Made by a program: the position numbers and the translations under genes. Below, in pieces: positions 29,697-37,928 of a stretch of DNA of 64,000 nucleotides. Below the pieces are notes generated by a model. That model made no database searches. It saw only the letters and a list, made by a program, of their open reading frames with translations, and had not been told where the DNA came from. Every line of letters begins with the position of its first letter. The stretch's first letter is position 1. Origin of the DNA: Neobacillus sp. CF12 (GTDB taxonomy: Bacteria; Bacillota; Bacilli; Bacillales; Cytobacillaceae); contig NZ_JAUCEU010000007.1 of the NCBI RefSeq assembly GCF_030348765.1, forward strand, positions 1,792,501 through 1,856,500, in the 5' to 3' direction.

Positions 29697-31523
29697 TTGC
29701 AAGATACATTAACCCATCGGCAACTAAAATCCTTAATCCAAGTATCCAACGTGATCAATTCCAAATTAGATATTGATACCATTTTTGATTCAATCATGAC
29801 CGAAACAATATCAGTCGTTGAAGCTGCAGGGGGAGGTTCTATATGGATTTTTGACAAAAACCAGAACCTACTCATTGCAAAATCGGCTCAAGGATTATTT
29901 TATCCACATGTTTTTAGGCAAATTAAGCTAGTTAGCGGTGAATCCATGACGGGGATGTCATTTGCCGCAAAAAAATGCCTTATGTTTTGGGATGAGGTAG
30001 AAGTTAAACAGGCACTATCTACATTAACACCATATAATAGGGATTTATTGGATCGGGCTATACCGAGTAACTTTCATTTTACTTCTGTTATTTCTTCACC
30101 TATTTTACAAAAGGGGGAGTGTATTGGCGTCATTACTTTGGACTCCTTTGAACAATCTTTGCAGTTTAAGCAAGAGGATATTAATCTATTAGAAGCGATT
30201 GGTCATCAAGCAGCCATTGCCTTGGAGAAATCCAGTCTTTATCATGAAAAGGAAATAATGGTGCGCAAGCTCTCCCATTCCATTGAAATACATAGAAACT
30301 TAGCCAATCTAGTGGTCAATGGTGAAGGAATTCAATCGATTATGAATTTTTTACATAAAACCATTGGCCAGCATATGTTTCTCTTTGATGAAATAGGAGA
30401 GCTTAGAGCTTCTGCCTGCCATTCCTCATTTTCCAAAGAAATGACCGAATATATGAAAGCGTATACAAAACAAATTATCCTAACACTGGAAAACTCACAT
30501 ACCGTTTCCGAAATAACATTAATTGATGATCCGTATCAATTAGTTGTATTGCCGCTTGGATCAAAACAAAAGTCTCTAGGCGGGCTAATAATTCTTTCTA
30601 AACAAAAAATGAGTAAAGTCGATATAGCTGCTCTTGAACATGCTTGCACTGTCATCTCACTTGAACTTGTAAAAGAGCAAGCCGTTTTTGAAACACAGCA
30701 GCGTTTAAGAGGAGAATTCGTGACGAAGCTTTTTTCAGGACAGATGGATGAGGTACTCATTAAGAAAGCAAAAAATTTAAATTTTGACCCTAACTGGAAC
30801 TACGTGGCCATTATTATTACGATTAAAGATAAGTTAAACGAGCAAAAGGTTATTGGTGATCCCGTTCTAAGGAATTTACTCCATATGACCAATATGACAT
30901 TACTTGGGAGGAACTTTCAAGTTACTGCAGTAAGGGATGAAAATCAAATTGTGGCTCTCCTATCCTTGCATTCCGGAGTTTCCTCGTCCAATTTTGTTGC
31001 TGAAATAAAAGAACTTGCAAAAAAGTTACAGCTAGAGATTAAAAATAAATATAGTGAGTTAGACGTTTTGGTTGGCATCGGAAGAATTAAGCAAGGGATT
31101 ACTCTTGTTCATGGGTCATTTGTAGAAGCGACAAAGTGCATAACGTTTCTTAAAAACTATCTTTTTGAAGATAGAGTCCTTAGTTATACAGATCTAGGGG
31201 TTCAGAGGTTTATTTTACAAAATTCAAAGGAAGAATTAATCGATTTTATCCAAGAAGTATTAGGTCCCCTTATTCAATACGAACAATCTAGAAAAGGCGA
31301 ATTGTTGAGTACGCTGATTGTTTATTTAGACCAGAATCAAAACATCAAGAAAACGGCTGATTCTTTACATATTCACACAAATACCTTAAGTTATCGTTTA
31401 AAAAGAATTGAGGAAATTCTATTAACAGACTTGAATGATAGTCAACCATTATTTAATATTCATTTAGCAATAAATATTTATCAATATATAAAAGATAATG
31501 ACACCTTTCAGAACAATAAATAA
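29697..31523 (+). CDS. GAF-domain transcriptional regulator, PucR/CdaR-like
   Basis: This is a sensor-regulator of about 608 residues. TTG at 29697 follows AAAGG at a normal distance and gives QDTLTHRQLKSLIQVSNVI; upstream ATGs lack a site. A GAF domain comes first (about residues 10-180), containing EAAGGGSIWIFD, FTSVISSPILQKGECIGVITL and LLEAIGHQAAIALEKS. A middle region of PucR type follows, and then a C-terminal helix-turn-helix (KKTADSLHIHTNTLSYRLKRIEEI). Such proteins sense small molecules and activate catabolic genes. It is divergent from the acyl-CoA dehydrogenase operon (gap of 245 bp) and faces the PHA genes tail to tail. Its most likely targets are therefore the acyl-CoA operon on its left and perhaps the alkylsulfatase/PHA region. 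The ligand is unknown. Confidence 0.85.
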   Translation: MQDTLTHRQLKSLIQVSNVINSKLDIDTIFDSIMTETISVVEAAGGGSIWIFDKNQNLLIAKSAQGLFYPHVFRQIKLVSGESMTGMSFAAKKCLMFWDEVEVKQALSTLTPYNRDLLDRAIPSNFHFTSVISSPILQKGECIGVITLDSFEQSLQFKQEDINLLEAIGHQAAIALEKSSLYHEKEIMVRKLSHSIEIHRNLANLVVNGEGIQSIMNFLHKTIGQHMFLFDEIGELRASACHSSFSKEMTEYMKAYTKQIILTLENSHTVSEITLIDDPYQLVVLPLGSKQKSLGGLIILSKQKMSKVDIAALEHACTVISLELVKEQAVFETQQRLRGEFVTKLFSGQMDEVLIKKAKNLNFDPNWNYVAIIITIKDKLNEQKVIGDPVLRNLLHMTNMTLLGRNFQVTAVRDENQIVALLSLHSGVSSSNFVAEIKELAKKLQLEIKNKYSELDVLVGIGRIKQGITLVHGSFVEATKCITFLKNYLFEDRVLSYTDLGVQRFILQNSKEELIDFIQEVLGPLIQYEQSRKGELLSTLIVYLDQNQNIKKTADSLHIHTNTLSYRLKRIEEILLTDLNDSQPLFNIHLAINIYQYIKDNDTFQNNK

Positions 31524-31567
31524 CTGCTAATTTACTGGAACACGTGTCAACTTCTCACTAGACGTCG

Positions 31568-31597
31568 AAAAAACCCTTGCTAATGCAAGGGTTTTAC
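31568..31597. terminator. Rho-independent terminator, bidirectional
   Basis: AAAACCCTTGC and GCAAGGGTTTT form a tight stem with a TAAT loop, A-rich before and T-rich after. It lies 45 bp after the GAF/PucR regulator gene and 45 bp before the end of the converging DUF202 gene, and could serve both. Confidence 0.85.
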
Positions 31598-31641
31598 TAA
31601 AAACTAACGAAAATTGTATAGGTGAACGGAACCAATCATAA

Positions 31642-32037
31642 TTAAGACTTCACTAATAATAAAAAAGAGAGATACATAAAAATCATGAACACTAACAGAA
31701 CAAATAAAATAGAAACAAATAGAATAGATTGGTTTGACGGTGTGAAGATACCATTCGCAATTTCCCTTCTTTTCTTGGTGTATTGTATCGTCGACAACAC
31801 ACTCGTAATAACACCGATCACACACGCAAAGATTCCAAGAATAATGACTAGATTATTCATATAAGAATTAGAACTGATTTTCGTTGTAAAGTGTAGGGAA
31901 GTGGTTAAAAAACCTACACCTGTTATTGATATAGCTGTTCGTATCCATGCAAGATACGTTCTTTCATTTGCTAAATGCTGTTGGGCATACTTTACACTTT
32001 CACCTGGTGACTCTTCTATTTTATATATAGCTTTCAT
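31642..32037 (-). CDS. DUF202 (YidH-family) small membrane protein
   Basis: This 131-residue protein has the DUF202 signature NERTYLAWIRTAISI (about residues 24-38) followed by three predicted membrane helices (about 33-52, 61-85, 106-128). Members are widespread in bacteria and their biochemical role is not established. It lies 54 bp after phaC on the same strand and could be read as the last gene of the PHA group, but the family has no known link with polyester metabolism. No unusual features are seen apart from a weak ribosome binding site (AAGGGA). Confidence 0.85.
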   Translation of the reverse strand: MKAIYKIEESPGESVKYAQQHLANERTYLAWIRTAISITGVGFLTTSLHFTTKISSNSYMNNLVIILGIFACVIGVITSVLSTIQYTKKRREIANGIFTPSNQSILFVSILFVLLVFMIFMYLSFLLLVKS

Positions 32038-32090
32038 TAATGATTAAATCCCTTCATAAACACTATTAGTCCGATTTTAAAAGAAAAAAA

Positions 32091-33164
32091 TTATACATGT
32101 ACCTCTTGATCTTCCTGTGATCGATCCGAAAGCCATTTATCCCAAATTTCAGCAAACACCCCGGTCAAGACCAGTGAGACATGTCCACCTTCAAATACCT
32201 CATACGTTTTATCCTTACTTGAAACAAGGTTCAATACCGGTAGACTTTGCTTCTCTAATATAAGTGTGTCGCGTGAGCAAGAGAAGACAAAAAGCGGACA
32301 GTTTATATTTTTTAAATCCACCTTCCTCCCGCCAATCATCAATTCTCCTTTTAAGAGTTTGTTGTTTTGATAGAGATCATTAAACATTTGTTTGAAAGCG
32401 GCACCCGCAAACGAAGCAGTGTCCTTTGTCCACTTATCCATTCGGCGCCACTTTTCTACATATTTCGCATCATGTGCACGGGTGAACAGATTGATTATAG
32501 TACTTCCATCGCCCGGTGAAAGCAACCTAAACATTAAATACAGAATTTCTGAAGGAATGGTCTCATGTGCATCGGCAAAACTGTCAACACTTAGCTCCCC
32601 TTTTTGTAGTCCTTCCAGCAATTTATCAGGAAGGACGCCGATACTAAAATCGATTGGAACAGCTGCAAGGGATAAATTCTTAATTGGCAGCTCCGTTATG
32701 GATGCCAGGATGGCTGCAATGGTTCCACCTAGGCAATAACCGGCAAGGGATATTTCCTTTGCACCTGAATGTCGTAAAGCTCGTTTTAAGCTGTTTTCTA
32801 GATAATCAATGATATATTTATCAAGTGTGATATCAGAATCTTCGTGTCCAGGGGAGCCCCAATCTAATAGGTAGACATCATAGCCGCGCTCGGTAAGTCC
32901 GCCTACAACGCTGCTTCCTTCACCAATGTCAAGAATGTACACCTTATTTAACAGAGAGTAGACTAGAAATACTGGGATCGCATGTCTTTTTTCCTTTGCA
33001 GGATGATACCATAAGGTTGCTTTATTTTTCTTCCAGACAGCCTGTCTCGGTGTTGGTATAATTTCTGGCTTTGGCTCTGTCATAATTTTATAAAGCTGGT
33101 TCCACCGCTTCGTTTCTTTTTCTACGTCTAAGCTTGGAAAAAGATTTGTTCCTAATTCTTTCAT
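32091..33164 (-). CDS. phaC: Polyhydroxyalkanoate synthase, class III/IV catalytic subunit
   Basis: This enzyme of about 357 residues polymerises (R)-3-hydroxyacyl-CoA into polyester. It has the lipase-like box AGYCLGGTIA whose Cys (144 counted from ATG 33164) carries the growing chain. It also has DVYLLDWGSPG, a catalytic Asp in FSCSRDTLI and a His in EGGHVSLV. The size of about 360 residues and the adjacent phaR place it in class IV, as in B. megaterium. GTG at 33173 is the alternative start. It follows phaR by 22 bp in an operon phasin-phaR-phaC. No thiolase, acetoacetyl-CoA reductase or enoyl-CoA hydratase gene is nearby, so monomers must come from elsewhere, for example from beta-oxidation. 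Confidence 0.94.
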   Translation of the reverse strand: MKELGTNLFPSLDVEKETKRWNQLYKIMTEPKPEIIPTPRQAVWKKNKATLWYHPAKEKRHAIPVFLVYSLLNKVYILDIGEGSSVVGGLTERGYDVYLLDWGSPGHEDSDITLDKYIIDYLENSLKRALRHSGAKEISLAGYCLGGTIAAILASITELPIKNLSLAAVPIDFSIGVLPDKLLEGLQKGELSVDSFADAHETIPSEILYLMFRLLSPGDGSTIINLFTRAHDAKYVEKWRRMDKWTKDTASFAGAAFKQMFNDLYQNNKLLKGELMIGGRKVDLKNINCPLFVFSCSRDTLILEKQSLPVLNLVSSKDKTYEVFEGGHVSLVLTGVFAEIWDKWLSDRSQEDQEVHV

Positions 33165-33186
33165 TATTATCACTGCTCTCTAAATG

Positions 33187-33735
33187 TTATTTATTTATAC
33201 CAGAAAGAACTAGATCTTTATCCTGCTTTTTTTCTGGTTCTTTTTTTGGCTTTTCCCGCACGATTCCGATGAGTCCTCTCTCAATTTCTTTCCGCAATCC
33301 CTGAAGATCATCATTTATTTTTTTAGTTTCCGCCACCTCTTTAGCCATTTTTTGAACTTCATTCTTCATTTGCATAACAATATTTACGATTTCTTCGAAC
33401 ATGCCTGCATTTTCTTTCGTAATTGAACTTACACTGTCTTGTAATTTCCAAATTTGTTCTTCTAAAATATCTATTTTTTCTTCTGTCTGAATCGATAGCT
33501 TTGCGGCATTCGCAACATCTTTCTTTGTCGGGATATTCAATAGAGAAGCAAAAAGTTCTTGGTTCTTTCTAAGCTTCTCTAGGTACACTGAATAGTTATT
33601 AATTCCGAAACTTGCTGTGCGAACAAATTCTTTGTTATCTGCGATGTTATATAATAGGCCAGTTAATTGTTTGTCCCACATTTCACTCAATTGGTTCAAT
33701 CCCATAAATGGATCATATTTTTTTTCATTTGACAT
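33187..33735 (-). CDS. phaR: PHA synthase subunit PhaR
   Basis: This 182-residue soluble protein resembles PhaR of B. megaterium, the partner that makes class IV PhaC active. Supporting text is the DPFMGLNQLSEMWDKQL N-terminus, the block LLNIPTKKDVANAAKLS with the conserved 'NIPT..D.AN.A' pattern, and a long heptad-like coiled coil (about 90-160, EEKIDILEEQIWKLQD onwards). A Lys-rich tail completes it. It has a strong AAGGAG site. The gene lies directly before phaC and 28 bp after the phasin-like gene. Functionally it may also regulate granule formation. The identification rests on pattern and position and is fairly sure. Confidence 0.85.
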   Translation of the reverse strand: MSNEKKYDPFMGLNQLSEMWDKQLTGLLYNIADNKEFVRTASFGINNYSVYLEKLRKNQELFASLLNIPTKKDVANAAKLSIQTEEKIDILEEQIWKLQDSVSSITKENAGMFEEIVNIVMQMKNEVQKMAKEVAETKKINDDLQGLRKEIERGLIGIVREKPKKEPEKKQDKDLVLSGINK

Positions 33736-33763
33736 GCTGTCGCTCTCCTTAAAATTAAGACTT

Positions 33764-34456
33764 TTAAAGTTCTTCCGTTTTTTCTAAATATTTATTTAGC
33801 GGGAATAAAAGTTCTTTGAATTGTGTTGTTAACAAATTGACAAATCCTTTTTGATATTCATAGAGCGGATTTACAGCTTGTTTTACAGTATTGATATATT
33901 GCAATCTTCCTTTTTTCCTAAGTTCAATAGACTGATTAATCATTTCTAGATACAACTCCATCGCCTGGAAGCTTTCGATGGTTTGTCGCGGAGTACTTAA
34001 GAGCGATAATAATGAATTTTGAATCTGATCAAATTGCGCATTAATTTCTTCATAAGACCTATTTGGAAAAAATTGCTGTAAGATGGTGGTTGACATTAAA
34101 AACTCATCGCGGGCAGTCTTTTCCCATTCAGTAAATTCCTTAATAAATTGCTCTGCTATTGTTTCTATATTTCCCTGATTCCGTTTTACACTTTCAGAGA
34201 AATGCTTTACCTCTTTTAAGAAGAATTCGTCACGACGATCAGCACACTTGTCCCATTGATCTAATTCATGAAATGCATATCTCCAGAGTAGGTCTAGGCT
34301 AGAAAGCGATGCATCCTTTTCGCCATCAACAGTGATGTCCTCATTCTGTTCTTCCTCTACTAATAGTTCATCTACCGTTTCGGCAACTTCCTGTTTTTTC
34401 TTTCCCGTTTTTGTTTCTTTCAATGACTCTTTTAGATTCTCTTTTTTTGCAGCCAT
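33764..34456 (-). CDS. Phasin-like PHA granule protein, tentative
   Basis: This 230-residue protein has a Lys/Glu-rich, low-complexity N-terminus (residues 1-50) and then a long helical amphipathic region with many Trp, Phe and Gln (WRYAFHELDQWDKC, QFIKEFTEWEKTARDEFL, QLQ/NSLLSLLSTPRQT). No signal peptide or membrane helix is seen. Helical, granule-coating phasins look like this, and the gene is the first of phasin-phaR-phaC on one strand with gaps under 30 bp. I do not recognise a specific family, so a PhaP-like or second PhaR-like role is inferred from context. A good AAAGGATG site precedes the ATG; the MFS gene ends 15 bp upstream, suggesting cotranscription. Confidence 0.6.
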   Translation of the reverse strand: MAAKKENLKESLKETKTGKKKQEVAETVDELLVEEEQNEDITVDGEKDASLSSLDLLWRYAFHELDQWDKCADRRDEFFLKEVKHFSESVKRNQGNIETIAEQFIKEFTEWEKTARDEFLMSTTILQQFFPNRSYEEINAQFDQIQNSLLSLLSTPRQTIESFQAMELYLEMINQSIELRKKGRLQYINTVKQAVNPLYEYQKGFVNLLTTQFKELLFPLNKYLEKTEEL

Positions 34457-34471
34457 ATTCGTATCATCCTT

Positions 34472-35746
34472 TTATAAATATTTTACTAATTTATTTTCAC
34501 CCATTTTTGAGACTCGTTGTTTTGGTTTTCCGAAAAGGAATATGAGGATTGCTGCTAGCACCATAGCTACAGACATTCCATAAATGGATGTATCAAAACC
34601 ACCTGGTGGATTTGTACCAGAATTTTGAATGAGTTGCCCAAAAATAACTGGAGCAACAATACCGGATGAAGACATAATTCCATAATAAGTACCTGCCATC
34701 ACACCCTTACGCTCGGGGAGTAAACTGATGACTACTGCCGGATTAAGTGTGTTGATGGTGACAACTAATGTGTTTACTAGCGAAAGGATGATGATAATGG
34801 AACCTGCTCCATTCACTAGAGGATAAAGCGCGTATAATACACCTGCTAGAACCACACAAATACCAGTAAACAAAACTCTCGACATCCATAAACTTTGAGT
34901 TTTTTTGAATAAACGATCGGAACAAAAAGCAAGGAAGATTCCTAAAAGTGCCCCAATTAATCCGGAGATGGCAATCACATTGGCTGCCTGTTGTTCAGAT
35001 AATCCCTTTACTTTGATTAGATATGCAGGATTAAAGGTAAGTCCGAAGACAATAATTGAATAGGCGATAAATGCTACTAAGACTGTTAAAATAAAAATAG
35101 GAGATCGTAACGCCTTCCAGACATCTTTCCCATTTTTGTCTTGTTCGTTTTTCTGTCTACCTTCATCTTCTTCTAATGAATCATCTGCTCTAAGCCTGCC
35201 TAGCCATAGCCAAGCTATTAACCAGAGAAAGCTACAAATACCAGAAATAAAAAATGCTTGTTTCCAGCCGTAATTTGAAATTAGAAAAACCATTATTGGG
35301 GCTGTAACGGCTATGCCCACAACATTGCCAAAATTTATTATCGATATGGCAAGAGCTCGCGATTCAGGTTTAAACCATTTACTAATATGACTGACGGCAG
35401 TTGCAGAAAAAGCACCCTCTCCAGCACCCAGTAATACTCTACTAAATATCAATAATGGTAAACTTGAAACAAACAGCACCATCGATTGAGCGATTGTCCA
35501 AATAATCGCCATAATAGCTAGGAGCTTACCTGTGCCCAACCGGTCCGACAAAGCACCGCCTAGTATTCCAGCTATGGAGAACAACCAAAAAAAACTACTA
35601 GCTACTATTCCAAACTGAGTTGAGGTAAGATCTAAATCCTTCATAATATGGATACCGGCCAATCCCGTAATGGACTTATCAGCAAAATTAACAATGGACA
35701 TAATAAAAAGTGCAAGTAAAATAATCCATTTCGCCCAACGTTTCAT
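34472..35746 (-). CDS. MFS transporter, anion symporter-like
   Basis: This 424-residue carrier has twelve predicted membrane segments and the MFS loop motif GGALSDRLGTGK after helix 2. The early NFADKSITGLAGIHIMKDL and the helix-4 text FSRVLLGAGEGAF recall the anion:cation symporter (ACS) family that imports organic acids. The start ATG at 35746 has AGGAT seven bases before it. It sits between the phasin-like gene and the alkylsulfatase gene, all on one strand. Since the sulfatase lacks a signal peptide, uptake of an alkyl sulfate or of a carboxylate intermediate is an attractive role. Export of sulfate or another anion is possible. The substrate is not readable from the sequence. Confidence 0.88.
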   Translation of the reverse strand: MKRWAKWIILLALFIMSIVNFADKSITGLAGIHIMKDLDLTSTQFGIVASSFFWLFSIAGILGGALSDRLGTGKLLAIMAIIWTIAQSMVLFVSSLPLLIFSRVLLGAGEGAFSATAVSHISKWFKPESRALAISIINFGNVVGIAVTAPIMVFLISNYGWKQAFFISGICSFLWLIAWLWLGRLRADDSLEEDEGRQKNEQDKNGKDVWKALRSPIFILTVLVAFIAYSIIVFGLTFNPAYLIKVKGLSEQQAANVIAISGLIGALLGIFLAFCSDRLFKKTQSLWMSRVLFTGICVVLAGVLYALYPLVNGAGSIIIILSLVNTLVVTINTLNPAVVISLLPERKGVMAGTYYGIMSSSGIVAPVIFGQLIQNSGTNPPGGFDTSIYGMSVAMVLAAILIFLFGKPKQRVSKMGENKLVKYL

Positions 35747-35792
35747 CAAAGATCCTACCTTTCATTTTTTGATTAAAGCCACCATCATACCT

Positions 35793-35842
35793 TAGGTGAA
35801 AAATTCACCTGCAAGGCCTGCCTATCGAGCACGAGCAGGTGC
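35793..35842 (-). promoter_or_regulatory. Two mutually exclusive hairpins ahead of the MFS gene
   Basis: Read leftwards, CACCTGC (35841-35835) can pair with GCAGGTG (35812-35806). Alternatively AGGTGAA (35810-35804) pairs with TTCACCT (35800-35794) around a TTT loop. The two stems share the middle segment, so only one can form at a time. There is no T-run. It is in the 5' region of the MFS gene, after the sulfatase stop. The pairing is seen directly; a regulatory role is a guess. Confidence 0.4.
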
Positions 35843-35880
35843 ATTTTGGAAAAATAGAATCATATTTATTATTTTTTTTA

Positions 35881-37785
35881 TTAAGGCGTTACGATATTGA
35901 TAAAACGGTCGAACTCATCTAAGAGTGATAAAAATTCATTCAGTTTCGTTTGGTCACCAGAAATCAGTAATTTACCTGATGCTACTGCTTGTTCAGGTGA
36001 AAGAAGACCCAGGCCAATTCCATAAAATATTAATTGATTAAGAGTTAAGGTAACATCCGGGTTAGCGTCTACCATGCCTTCTTTATAAATCAAAACAGCA
36101 TTTTCAATATAAATGGCATATTTTTGGTTAGAATCTGATAGAGTTACATTCAACGTTATTTTTTTTCCATCTGCTTTTGGTCCGTTTAATTTAACTGCCA
36201 TCAGTTTTAAGAAATCATCTACCGGCATATGGTGAACGATTCCAGAAACATCTAATGGGGCATTATCTTTATTCATTCCATTTCTTAGTTCGGATGCACC
36301 AACAAGATAAATATTCCGCCAATTGGCTGATTCCGCTTGGTACCCTAATTGTTCGAAGGCATCAGCTAATAAATGTTTGGCTTCGGTATTTTCTGGGTCG
36401 GCCATTACAACGTTTTTTAATACCTGCGCTACCCAGCGGTATTCCCCGTTTTCAAAGTCAGCTTTTGCTTTTTCCAAAATCGCAGCCGCTCCACCCATGT
36501 ATTCTACATATTTAAGACCCGCTTCTACTTGTGGTAGTGGATCTAAATCTGATGGGTGTGCACTATAATAGCCTAAGTAAAAATTATATATCCCCTTTGC
36601 ATTATGCTTTAAGGTACCGTAATACCCGCGATTGCCCCAATACATATCCAAGGATTTTGGAAGCTTGATGGTTTCAGCTATTTCTTCCATCGTTAACCCA
36701 TGATTTGCTAACCGCACAGTCTGGTCATGCATGTATTTATATAAATCGCGCTGCAATTTCAAATGTCCTAAAGCCCGATCTTTGCCCCAAACAGGCCATG
36801 CATGGATCATAAGTAAGGCATCAATCTCTTCTTGTTCAAATAAATGAATCGTCTTATCGAGTGAATTTGCCCAATGCAGGGCATCCCGTGTTTTTGCACC
36901 TCTTACCGTATAAATTTGGTGCATTAATTGATTTGCGTTCTCTGAAACAAATAATGCTTTGCAGTCTTTGATATAAAAATGCATTTCAGCTGGTGCTTCT
37001 GTGTTTGGCGTTAACAAAAATTTGAAGGTTACCCCATCAATCTCCATGGTATGGACCTCGTTTTCAATTTCAAACGTAGGCAGCGCAAAACTCATCGTCC
37101 CAGAACTCATAGTAGAACCAATGCCGATAGAAACAGAGCCTGTCCTGCCATCTGGTATATTTTTACCAAACTGATACTCGGCACGGCGCGCCATGATGGT
37201 ACCTAAAAGGACATTTTCACTTAAGGCTTCTTTCGTAAAATGCTGCGGAACAATAATTGGGATCGCCGGATCAGCGGCATATTTTAGAACAGCTTGAATT
37301 CCCCCAAAATGGTCCGCATGACTTTGACTGATAATAATAGCTGAAACGGGCTTTCTTGGACGATGTTTATAATATAATTCCATTGCAGCCTTAGCGGTTT
37401 CCGTACTTGCTGATGTATCACAGACAATGACTCCTTGTTTACCTTCAATAAAGAAAGTGGTGGCGATGGATTGTCCACGAACTTGATAAATACCTTCTAC
37501 TACTTCAAATAAACCGGATATAGCCTGTAATTGTGCATTTCGCCAAAGACTTGGGTTCACGGTTTCTGGAGCAGAGTCGTCAAGAAATTCTAACTGATTC
37601 ATGTCCCAAACGACTTCCCCAGATTGATTTTTAATCGTGCTAGATTCTAAAGGTGCAATAAAACCGCGTTTTGCGTCTATGAAATCCTGTTGATCTTCGA
37701 AATTTAATGATTCATAGACTGATAGATTTGCCTCTTTTGTAAATGAAGTGGCGGATTTATTTGGATGAGATATTTTGCTTTTCAT
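35881..37785 (-). CDS. Alkylsulfatase, SdsA1-like metallo-beta-lactamase fold
   Basis: This protein of about 634 residues should release sulfate from alkyl sulfates such as dodecyl sulfate, leaving the alcohol. It shows the binuclear zinc motif SHADHFGG (His156, Asp158, His159), the second metal region EAPAEMHFYI and VSENANQLMHQIY, and HAWPVWGKDRA. The order, MBL domain (to about 370), helical dimerisation domain (about 375-510) and SCP2-like C-terminal domain (about 515-634), is that of SdsA1. Unlike secreted SdsA1 it has no signal peptide, so it acts in the cytoplasm. The start ATG at 37785 has GGAGG; the ATG at 37815 has none. It is followed by genes that can carry the released alcohol on to acyl-CoA. 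Confidence 0.92.
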   Translation of the reverse strand: MKSKISHPNKSATSFTKEANLSVYESLNFEDQQDFIDAKRGFIAPLESSTIKNQSGEVVWDMNQLEFLDDSAPETVNPSLWRNAQLQAISGLFEVVEGIYQVRGQSIATTFFIEGKQGVIVCDTSASTETAKAAMELYYKHRPRKPVSAIIISQSHADHFGGIQAVLKYAADPAIPIIVPQHFTKEALSENVLLGTIMARRAEYQFGKNIPDGRTGSVSIGIGSTMSSGTMSFALPTFEIENEVHTMEIDGVTFKFLLTPNTEAPAEMHFYIKDCKALFVSENANQLMHQIYTVRGAKTRDALHWANSLDKTIHLFEQEEIDALLMIHAWPVWGKDRALGHLKLQRDLYKYMHDQTVRLANHGLTMEEIAETIKLPKSLDMYWGNRGYYGTLKHNAKGIYNFYLGYYSAHPSDLDPLPQVEAGLKYVEYMGGAAAILEKAKADFENGEYRWVAQVLKNVVMADPENTEAKHLLADAFEQLGYQAESANWRNIYLVGASELRNGMNKDNAPLDVSGIVHHMPVDDFLKLMAVKLNGPKADGKKITLNVTLSDSNQKYAIYIENAVLIYKEGMVDANPDVTLTLNQLIFYGIGLGLLSPEQAVASGKLLISGDQTKLNEFLSLLDEFDRFINIVTP

Positions 37786-37821
37786 AAGAACCTCCAAAGA
37801 TTGTTGTTTTTTCATTCACTA

Positions 37822-37902
37822 AAAAAGGAAAACACTTTTGACTTCCTGGCAATCATGTCAGGTCCACGACCCTACATTCACAGGAGGTTTCAAGTGTTTT
37901 CC
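37822..37902 (-). promoter_or_regulatory. Large hairpin/terminator-like element before the alkylsulfatase gene
   Basis: Read leftwards, GGAAAACACTTGAAACCTCCT and AGGAAGTCAAAAGTGTTTTCC form a long, slightly bulged stem (37902-37882 with 37847-37827), followed by six T. Inside the loop lie two smaller possible stems, GGGTCGTGGACC and CCTGACATGATTGCCAGG. It sits in the 143-bp gap between the alcohol dehydrogenase stop and the sulfatase start. It can end the upstream transcript, or, because of its inner stems, act as an attenuator for the sulfatase. No known riboswitch class was matched. Confidence 0.65.
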
Positions 37903-37928
37903 GTATTACAAGATTGCCGATGTTCGGT

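Noticed and set aside
37822..37902. ZTP (pfl-type) riboswitch because of GGGTCGTGGAC
   Set aside because: The rest of the conserved core and the downstream stem do not fit what I remember of the class, and the flanking genes are not of folate or purine metabolism.
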